Of a stretch of 33,474 nt of DNA, positions 20,701 to 31,467 are shown in pieces. Each line of letters starts with the position of its first letter. The first letter of the stretch is position 1. This DNA comes from Temnopleurus reevesii. Its lineage: Eukaryota > Echinodermata > Echinoidea > Temnopleuroida > Temnopleuridae. A program made the translations under genes and the position numbers. Location of the stretch: NCBI GenBank assembly GCA_036244855.1, contig BQKZ01001364.1, positions 1 to 33,474 on the forward strand, read 5' to 3'. The notes beneath the pieces were generated by a model. The model saw only the letters and a program-made list of their open reading frames with translations, ran no database searches and was not told the DNA's origin.

Positions 20701-23700
20701 ACTTCAATGAAACTGAAATTTGATTTAATTGAAATTGATTTTCTATCAAATCCACTTAAAACTTAATTTTGTTATAGTGTTTTGCATGAACCTATAAAGC
20801 AATTACAATTTTTCTATTTGATTTCCATACCCCTATGATGATTGTTACGCAGAAAAGGAGTTTTTTTTGTTGTTGTTGTTGCGAGAAGTACTTTTCTCAC
20901 AGCTGATCTATAATTCCTGGTTATATCCTACCATTGACTACAAGGATATTTGATGTTGAAAAGTTTTATATTTCTACTCAAGTGATGCGGGACGATTCAA
21001 AACATACTTGCATATGTTTTATTGCTGATCTTATTCAAACACACATATAATATTTTAATCTTCTTTTTTTTTATTTTGCTCTCCTAGGGTCCAAGTCCTC
21101 ATTTGGAATTATTCAAGGTTTGTACAGCTCAAGAACTCAAGAAGAAATTACTCAAGAAACAAAAGAGAGAAAGAAAGAAAGCGAGGTAAGTAAATTTTAT
21201 GTGAGCAATTCCACTATTAATTCGGTCATACTTTTGGGACGTGCGACCATGCTACTTTCCTAATTTTCTGTAACTTATGAGCCGAATGATACAAAATTAT
21301 TTATGAGCACCTAACTGCGTTGACAAATGAGGTATGAAGATAGAGTATTACAGGAAGGCCCAATGCATAGGGGATCGGATGTACATAACTCTCAGAATTG
21401 ATTGAAGAGAGTTTGATCAGTTGTCTCACAATGTGCAAGCATAGAACATTCAGAACAACTGATCAACTCTCTTCAATTATTCTTCACCATGATGAACCTA
21501 TTTCAAACCATTTGGTGAATATTATTTTCAGTCCCATTTACATGCATAGTAGTTTCCATCATACTGTAGAACATTCTAATGCTATAGAATTATATCACTG
21601 TCATCCAAAAATACTTCATTTATTTCATCTCATAGTTTCTTTTAACAAATTCTCGTGTACTTCCAATGAAAAGCCAAACCCCAGAGTACCGCGTTCTATA
21701 TTATGTGTTTAAACACCAGTTTATCATGATGAGGAGGCCCTGATGAAGTATCATCTTGCAATATAAGATTAGCTAATTTATGATCCTCGCATATCTTGAT
21801 TTCAACTCCTTTGTTCCACAGAGGTGAAGATGGTGATGAAGTTGATGTCTCTCATGTCACACTGTCAGCTGAAGACAGGATTCAAGCTCTCACTAACATC
21901 AAGGCATCAGCAAAGCTAAGGTATGACCCCATTATGTTGAAATCTTATCATGTATCTAAACAAACTGTTTTCAAATTGCCTGGTCACCTCCACAATGTGA
22001 CGACAACATTGTCTGTCATCTAATGAGAGAACCAGGAGGATGAGTTGAAATAAAGTATCATCAATCGTCATTGTCATCCAGTATTGATCCAGATTTTCCC
22101 CAGATTAGTCCCAAAATCATTACCATCTGCACAATTATTTACACATTCTCTTTCCCATGTCCATTTCTAGATCCTTCCACTCCCTTGTTTAAGCCAAGCA
22201 GAATGATACTGGTAGTGATATTGCTTAGGTACACTTTAATCTTCCATCACACATCTCTCTCGTGTCTTTTTATTTTTCATCATTCTTCATTTATTTTTCT
22301 CAGAGTAAAACCATCTCCTAGTGATTATTTCAAACATTTTATTTTTTTTGTCCTCCTACACTTTCTAGATCTTTCCATTCCCATGTTGAGTCCAGTGGAG
22401 AAGTGAGACTGGTGACCCTATTACACAACAACAGCCTGGAGGCATACACGGTGGATCTCACTTCAGATAAACCCACAGCTGCTAAACAAACTGTTATCAA
22501 TCTTCCTGGTCATCGGCATGATGTGAGGACATTGTCTGTGAGCTCTGATAACACAGCTCTGCTATCGGCAGGAGGGAATGCTGTCAAGATTTGGAACAGG
22601 TAAAACAGATTTTCTCTCCTGAAATTTTTTCCATTTTATTTAATATTTATTTCAAAAGTTTATACATTTCAGCAAGAAGTCATCATGCACAGGATCCTCT
22701 TAACACAAATGCACACTTTGATCAATATAATAATTGATAAATGAATTGATAAATTGTACAGATAAAAAAACCACAAATGAATAAATTGATAAACACATGA
22801 ATAAATAGTGGAATAAAGAGATAGATGGATCAAGAAGTAAATAGTTTAATGAAGGAATGAATAAGTAGTTTTTCTACATGTAAACACTTTATTTTCAGAG
22901 TAGAGAGGTTTGGGAAGTTTCTATCTTTCTTCGTTCACTCACCCTTTTTCGTACAAATTACATTAATTTCTTATCTCACCATTGATATGGTAGAGTTATT
23001 TTTTACTTAATTCTTGAATACGAAAGACCAATTTGAGACGCAATAGAACTTCCTCAACAATTTCAGTCGTAAGGAAGGGGCATCCATTTTTTTCACAAAC
23101 AAAATACAAAAATATTGCAACCAAAAACTGACAGGTTAGGGACTTAGAAGCCATCCCCTTTTGTGCCATTGACTTTGTTACACATCTGTCATATTGCATT
23201 CAAATTAAGTTTTATGTCACTTTCAAATTCTGCTTTAATCCTGCTTTAATCTTGGCTCCCAGATCAACACAACAGTGCATCCGAACCATGAAGTGCGGCC
23301 ATGCCCTGTCATCGATCTTTGCCCCCGGTAACAGGCATTGCATTGTGGGTAACAAGGCAGGGCAGCTGGAGATGTTTGACATTGCGTCTGGGGCTCTTAC
23401 TGAATCATTTGAAGCACACGAGGGCGCTGTTTGGTCCATCTGTCTTTCACCTGATAAGGTGAGGGAAATTCATTTTCAGTGAGAGAGAGCAAAGCCACAG
23501 CGAAAGATAAATGTATGACAATAATAACACTGTACTATACATTCAGAACCAATGTATTGGAATCTGAAGGAATGCCTGCTTGTAGGGAACATAAAATGAA
23601 GGAAAAAATTATGTAAGCCTTTCTTTAATCTTTTTTGTAGTTTGTAGTGTAGGAATAAATGCCTGATTGCCTTGGTATGAGTCTCTCATTATGTACATGG

Positions 23701-26700
23701 CGTGATGCAGCAAGATAATGTTATAAGAATATCTCCAAGTTTTGAAACTTGTTGGACGAAACAAATGAACTACAGCTGGCATTAATGGTTAAATAAACAA
23801 ATAGAATTGAAATTATTTTTTAGGAGATGAATAAATGAATGAATGAATATATTTATGAATAAAATGATTTTAATACAAATTCTAGAAGCAATTAAATGGA
23901 AGAAACAATTGGACTATGAGGGAAACTTTCCTTACTCAGAAAGAAGACGTTTAACATTCTAGTGTCTAACAGGAAAGATATAAAAATTGTTTTGTTTGTT
24001 TTGTTTTCAGAGAGGCTTTGTTACTGGCAGTGCTGATAAGACATTGAAGTTCTGGGAGTTTGAGCTGGTGAGCTCAGAGAATGATGAAGGAAGAACCATG
24101 TAAGTAGAAGAAATTTCTTCATGTTTTGATAACCCTAATCAATGTTTTCTGTCTGCTTCCTCCCTTTTTCAATGCTTCGTACAATGTTTTCCATCTGCAA
24201 AAAATTATCATTTAGACGATCATCTTTTTTTTACGCTTCGCATGATGTTTTCTGTATCCACAAATTATTGTTTTGAGGATTCATCATTTTTTTCTTATAA
24301 AAATCATGCAAACTTTCACACCAATCCTTTTAGTGTCCATTTGAAGACAAGAGTTGAGCATCATTCACACAAGGAGGCTGAAGATGTCTGATAATGTGCT
24401 GTATGTGAAGTACTCGCCAGATGACGGACTGACAGTAGCAACCCTCTTTAAATGGACTTCTGTTTAAATATCCCTTGCTAGAACATTGAAGAAGGCTAAT
24501 TATGCTCTTTGTGTGAAGTCCCCTGATGGTGAACAGATCACTCCTTGACAATGCTGGGAAAGTATTATTTGCAGACAGTATCCTATATTTCATTTTCTCT
24601 TTTCTTTGTTGATTTAAAGACGAGAGTTGAGCATAGTTCACACTAGGACGTTGAAGATGTCCGATGATGTGTTGTGTGTGAAGTATTCCCCCGATGGTAG
24701 ACTGATAGCAGCATCTCTCCTAGACAGTACAGTCAAAGTGTTCTTTGCTGACACTCTCAAGGTATGCGATAATAAGTTACTTCTCTTCAAACAAATATTT
24801 CAGAAAAGAATCATGTTGTACATGCCCATGTGTAGCAAAAGTTATTTTTATTTAAAATAATGTGACCTTTTGCTTTAAAATCTTAGAATTGAAAGTAAAT
24901 GCTCTCAATTTTGACAAGAAATCCCCATATTACATGCATCATTCAACTTGAGATAAGTTTCATTGTTATGACGATAGCGTTTGACAATCTTATAGATGAT
25001 GATAGTTTGAAATATTTTAAACATTACATGTTTTCCAATGTTTACTGCCAAAGCTCCTTGCAGAGGTTATCCGCTCACGTTACGTTACAATGTAGATCAT
25101 CATTCATGTTACATTGCCTGTGTCATGAAATATACTGGTACAGAACTAATGAAGTTATCAAATTCAGATGATCCTCGTTTTAGCAAAAGGCTCAGAATAA
25201 GCAATATTGTGCTTGTTGAATCATGTTGATTCTCACCAAAGCCTTTAACATCTTTTATGTTTATTTTATTCTATGTTCTTACAGTTCTTTCTGTCTCTCT
25301 ACGGACACAAACTACCAGTACTCAGTATGGACATATCATCAGTAAGTTATTCTCTCATTTCGTACTTGATACATTCAACTCTGCCTAAGAGGAACTTGGA
25401 TAATTGCCTGAGTCAATAAGACTTTTTAGACCACATCCATATCAAATATTTATTGAATACCTCTTCTAAGGAAAATTTGTGGTCCCAAGAGATTCAGCTG
25501 AAGCAGAGTTGCCTGTATATTAGGATCTGTTAGGGCGGGGTACAGTCTTTTCAACATATTAAAACAACAATGAGGGTTATTTTGTTCTGAGCTTATTACT
25601 TACCATAGAATAGTGAGTCTGTGGTCACAACGTACATGATAATTGGTATGTTCAATGTTTCTGATCAAACTATGGGGTCTTGACTTTGGCGATTGTCACA
25701 AGTCTCTATTCGCCCACGATGACAGCGTGATGTGTGTTCAGTTCCTCCCCGATACGCATCACTTCTTTTAGCATCTGATTAAAAATCATAACCATGTTTC
25801 CGTCAACTTTATTTTCTATTTTCATTTTTTTCTTCTTTTATTTGTTCCACAGGACAGCAACCTGCTGATAACGGGGCTGGCAGACAGGAACGTCAAGCTA
25901 TGGGGTCTTGACTTTAGCGACTGTCACAAGTCATTATTTGCCCACAATGACAGTGTGATGTGTGTTCAGTTCCTACCTAATATCCTTTACTCCTTTCAAG
26001 TTTTCATCAAAATTTTCTTCCATTATTTGTTCAATAGGACAGCAACTTGTAGTGACAGGATCAGCAGATAGGAATGTCAAGTAATGGGGTCTAGACTTTG
26101 GCGATTGTCACAAATCCCTATTTGCCCATGATGACAGCGTGATGTGTGTTCAATTCATCCCTGATCCGCATCACTTCTTTTAGCATCTGATTAAAAATGA
26201 TAACCATGTTTCCATCAACTTTATCTTGTATTTTCAATTTTTTCTTCTATTATTTTTTCCACAGGACAGCAACTTATTAGTGACGGGGTCAGCTGACAGA
26301 AATGTCAAACTATGGGGTCTGGACTTTGGTGACTGTCACAAGTTACTATTGGCTCATGATGACAATATGATGCATGCCCAATTCCTACCCTATTCCCCTT
26401 CCTTTTGCATTTGATTTCAACTCGTAATTATGTTTTCATCACCTTTTCATTAAATTTTCTTCTATTATTCTATCAATAGGACAGCAACCTGTTAGTGACT
26501 TGGTCAGTAGACAGGAACGTCAAATTAGGGGTTCTGGACTCTGGCAATTGTCATAAGTCACTATTGGCCCATGATGACAATATAATGCATTCTCAATTCC
26601 TACCCTATTCCCCTTCTTTTAGCATTTGATTATAACTTGTGCCATGTTTTCAGCAACTTTTTCTTCTATCATTCTATCAATAGGACAGCAACTTATTAGT

Positions 26701-29700
26701 GACAGGATCAGCAGATAGGAATGTCAAACTATGGTGTCTGGACTTTGGCGACTGTCATAAGTCACTATTTGCCCACAATGGCAGCGTTATGTATGTTCAT
26801 TTCTTACCCAATAAACATGTCATCACTTTTTGCATTTGACCATGACTGTGCTTGCGTTTCCATCAGATTTTGTTTCTATTATTTGTCTTAAAGAACAGTA
26901 ACATGTTAGTTATTGGGTCAGTAGATACACCGTCAAGAATGTCTGGCTATTTGCTCATGATTTTTGTTCAGTGCCTACACAATTTTTCATTAACTATGTT
27001 TTGATTATTTCTATTTCTTAGGATAGCAACCTGCTTGTTACTGGTTCAGCAGATAGGAATGTCAAACTATGGGGTCTGGACTTTGGTGGCTGTCACAAAT
27101 CCCTATTCGCCCACGATGACAGCGTGATGTGTGTTCAGTTCCTCCCTGATACGCATCACTTCTTTTAGCATTTGATTAAAAATCATAACCACGTTTCCAT
27201 CAACTTTGTCTTCTATTTTTAATTTTTTCTTCTATTATTTGTTCAACAGGACAGCAACCTGTTAGTGACTGGTTCAGCAGATAGGAATGTCAAACTATGG
27301 GGTCTGGACTTTGGCGATTGTCACAAGTCTCTATTTGCCCATGATGACAGCGTAATGTGTGTTCAGTTCATCCCCGATACGCATCACTTCTTTACCGGAG
27401 GCAAGGATGGGAAGTTGAAGCATTGGGACGGAGATAACTTCCAACAGATTACGACACTGGAGGTAAATTTCAGTTCACTTATCCTGTAATACTAAGGGCA
27501 CGTTGGAAGAAAGTTACGATCAATTGCAAGTGGCATTTGAAATGCATTTACAGATCTGCTTAATATTCAGAATATTTATGAGGTAATGTTAAAGTAAATC
27601 CAGTGTTTATCTGTAGAATCAATTTCTAATCAACAGTATTTTGTTGAAGTCTCATGTCCTGTAAGATGATATGCATGGTTCAGATTTTGAGTACTTTTGT
27701 ATACCAATTTCTTGTCTTATGGATATTTCATAATGGTTAACGTTTTTACATTTATATTGACATATTGTGAAGGTTTACATGTAAATGTAACTTTGTGAAT
27801 TGCATACCTCGTAACATGATATGCCTATTGTTCGTTTTATCAACTTTATTAATTGTTTATTTGTAACAGGGTCATCATGGTGAAGTGTGGTGAATGGCCA
27901 TTAGTCCAGATGGAACTTCTGTGGTAAGTAATACAAACCAACATGAAAAGAACAATACACTTGACTTGTATACTTTTGTGCGTCACACATTTTAGATCCC
28001 TTCTTTCTTTAAAATACCAAGAAATATTGAAGCTTAGTCCATGGAGGCAGGTACATTTCTTTGATTAATAACTTACTGTTTTTTATTTTTGGTAAACGCT
28101 ATAAAGCGCCAAATATTTTGAATTGAATTGAACCGAATCTTCAAGTTGCAGGTATGACTGAAAGCATAGACAATTACTATGTATTAAAAGAAGAGCATAT
28201 TTGATTAATGACTGTTTCATGTATTTATATAAAGTGGGAAAACTAGGTATAATGTGGATCACAATCACAGCACCATAATTGTAAATATTTTTCAATGGAA
28301 TGGAAAGAAAAGAGAATACCCCCAACTTATATGATTTCACTATAATTTGTATCATGTGACTTATTAGATGAGCGCATCACATGACAAGTCTCTACGTCTC
28401 TGGGAGAAGACAGAGGAGCCCCTTGTTCTGGAAGAGGAGCAGGAGATGGAGAGGGAGAAAAAATATGAAGAGAGTCTGAACCAAGAAGAACAACCGGTAA
28501 GTAATCATTCTGGGAGAACCGAAGTTAGATTTTGAATCATATTGGCCCTTATCATAGGAATCTTACAGATCTGTATTGATCACTTTTATTAGTGTTTTTT
28601 TCAAGAGTTGTTTCGTTATGAGAATCCAAATGTAATATTTGAATCTTGTTTACGAAACTCTCTTAGTAGTAATGATTTTCTTTTAAACTATTGGTCCTTA
28701 GAACATTTATGCACATTGGAATTTTATGTACAAATTTAAGGTCATAAAAATTTTCTCTATTATAAGCTTTTGTATCAAGCAAGGCAAAATGCAATGTCTT
28801 TGACAATGTCTCATCTTTTTGTTTCATTTTTCCCCCTTTTTTAAAAAAAATATTAGTACATTTTATGAAAGGTCACCTTAGATGCTGTTTGGTTATCATA
28901 TTATACACATTAGAATGTTAATGATATCCTGTTCACCGCGTAATGTATTTCCAATTTCTTTACAAATCCGTAAACTATATGCAAACATTTTCATAATCTA
29001 TACACAAATCAATTAGTGAAAATTGCCATTGGCAAACTCAGAGAAATGTGTTGCCTGTATTACAATACTTTTTAATACAGTTTGTAAAGTGTCAAAGTGG
29101 TTATGTCTCTCGCCGTTCAAGCAGAGAGTCTGGATTTGAATCCCTCCCATGGCGTTGATATTAATCAAAATTGTGGTGCACTCAACCCAGGTGAGGTGAA
29201 CTGATACCCTGCAGGAATACTTCCTTGATATGCTGTGAGCACTGATGTACACTGGGCTAAAGACGGGTTATTATGAAAACTAGATGAATCCTCGACCGCG
29301 CACGGTCAAAATTTATGCCTCCGCCATCACGCAATCAGAAAGATATGTACGGCTTGTTCGATGCCATCAGAAATCAAAAACATTGTACAAATTTTGGGCA
29401 CTGCCACCTTAGACCCCACAAACCCAAAATCTCATAGGTTCTTCCTCACATGCTTATACATAATTGAGCTACACACTGTAAGTTTGAAAGAAATTAGATC
29501 AATTTTTCTGTTATAAGTGAGCTATATCGGTTGACTTTGTACAGGTTTTCTGCCCGGTGACCTTTGACCTTTGACCCACTGAACCCAAAATCTAATCAGT
29601 TCATCCTCCTATGCTAATACATACTTGAGCCAGGTTTCGTCAAAATCTGTAGAGCAGTTCTGAACTTATTGCGGTAACAACTATTTTTGGTGATTTTTTA

Positions 29701-31435
29701 CAAGTTTTTTTGCCCTGTGGCCTTTGACCTTTGACCCACTGAACCCAAAATCTAATCAGTTCATCCTCCTATGCTTATACATACTTGAGCCAAGTTTGGT
29801 CAAAATCCGTCCAGTGGTTCTGAACTTATCGCGGTAACAAGGTTCGGACGGACGCACGGACGGACACACGGACGGACGGACAACCCGAAAACGTAATGCC
29901 TCAGGCACCACCTTATGGTGGCGGAGGCATAAAAATAAATAAATATAAAAATGAGTACTCTGCATGGTGGATATGTGTGAAATGTGATTCATTTATCTTT
30001 TTTTTACTGTCATTGTCAAATTCATTTTGCAAGATTGATTATCTCGTTATCATTCAGATTGCTGGTGAGCCCACTGGAGGAGAGGTATCTTTACCGGAAA
30101 AGAGAACAACAGAGACGCTGAGAGGAGCAGAGAGGTTAATGGAAGCTCTTAATCTATATCAAGAGGAGATGGGGAAGATGGCTGAATGGAGGGACAGTTG
30201 TAAAGCAGCGGGGAAAGAGGTGAGGAGAGAGGAGTGTAAAAAATAGGGCTAAGGTGGAGAAGGAAGAGAAGGAGAAGAGGAGCTAGGATAAGGAGAGGAA
30301 GAATGAAGAGGGAATAGAGAGGCATGTGGAGAAGAAGTGGAAGGAAGAGAAGAAGGGGAAGGAGAGAAATATGGAGGAAAAGACAAATCTAATGTGGAGG
30401 AAGGAGGGAATGAATAAGAAGAGGAATAAGAAAAGGAAAGAGACAAAGGCAGAGACTTCAAGAAAGAGAGAAAGTGGGTGGAGGATAGAACTGAAAAAAG
30501 TTGAGAGGTTGATGGAAGCTTTAGTGTACAGCTGTATACCAAGAGGAGATTTGGAAGATGGTTAAATGGAGAGACAGGCGTAAACAGCAGGGAAAAGAAA
30601 TGTGGAGATATGGATAGCAGAATGGGAGAAGGGTGGATGAGAGAGCTGAGAGGAGTAGAGAGATTGATGGAAGCTCTAAATGTGGGAAGTGTACAAAGGA
30701 TAGGAAGGAGATGAAGAAGGGGGAAGAGGAGGAGATGATAGGTGGAGAGGAGACAGAGACTAATATAAAGAAATGAAGGGATTGGATGAGGAGAGAGCAG
30801 AAGGTAGCAAAGGGGTTGGTAAAAGAACCTGATCTGCATCAAGAAGAGATGGGGAAGATAGCTGACTGGAGTGTAAAGCAGAATGAGAGGAGGAGGAGAA
30901 AGAGAACAGAACAGAAGACAAAGGAAATGAGAAGTGACGAGAAGATAGAGAAAAAATGAAGAGTAAGAGAATAACGGAAAAGTAAGAGAAAAAAGGAAAG
31001 GTAAGTGATTTTGTAAAGATTTGGAAGTTGCAGGGATGTTTGTTGAAGCTCTATATGGGGTAAGGCGGATATGGGGATGACTATTTTATCATCACATCAA
31101 CACGCAGCTTTTTTAATTGCTCATTGCTTTGTGAAGTACATCAGACATTTGAATGGGTACAGAAGTATTTTTGGGAAAAAAAAGAGAAGACTCTGACAAA
31201 TGATGACAAGGTTTTTTTGGAAAATAATAGTAGTATTATGTTCTTTTTCGTTTGTCTAGCTCCCACTTCCAGACAAGCATCCTATTCTTATGGCTTATGG
31301 GAATCTGACGGTGAGTAAATTCATCATAATATCATATTATGCAACTTTGTTTCTTGCACTTTGATGATGGTGATGGTGTTGGTGGTGGTGGTGGTGATGA
31401 TGATGATGATGATGATGATGATGAGGTTGATGATG

Positions 31436-31467
<32 letters not shown>

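Larger units (their letters stand above)
25664..27169 (+). repeat. Tandem array of eight truncated copies of WDR3 exon 15
   Basis: Units begin at about 25664 (headless), 25853, 26038, 26265, 26480, 26684, 26893 (very decayed) and 27022, spaced about 130-230 bp. Most keep an AG acceptor, then a [24 protein letters not shown] start and [10 protein letters not shown]. None keeps the last 30 or so codons or the donor. Copies 1, 3 and 8 end at the same junction, where CATCACTTCTTT runs into TAGCATCTGATT or TAGCATTTGATT, giving an in-frame TAG. Copy 3 has a 1-base deletion and a TAA. The intact exon follows at 27250. Confidence 0.95.

Noticed and set aside
22391..22394. Alternative acceptor (gagtccag) for WDR3 exon 10
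   Set aside because: It keeps frame but drops the RSFHSHVES segment that aligns with the human protein; the cactttctag acceptor at 22368 fits better.
25664..27169. Genuine tandem WD40 exons extending the propeller
   Set aside because: None of the eight copies has a donor or the second WD strand, several have stops or frameshifts, and copies 1, 3 and 8 end at one shared truncation point.
25664..27462. CRISPR array (regular repeats with spacers)
   Set aside because: Units of about 200 bp are copies of a coding exon and intron in an animal gene; wrong repeat size and context.
27891..27893. Selenocysteine recoding of the WDR3 TGA
   Set aside because: Not rejected outright, but there is no SECIS element in the window and no known selenoprotein in this family; error or null allele is more likely.
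30249..30842. 197-codon Ser/Pro/Leu-rich open frame on the minus strand
   Set aside because: It is the complement of the purine-rich block with exon 18 copies; composition artefact without motifs.
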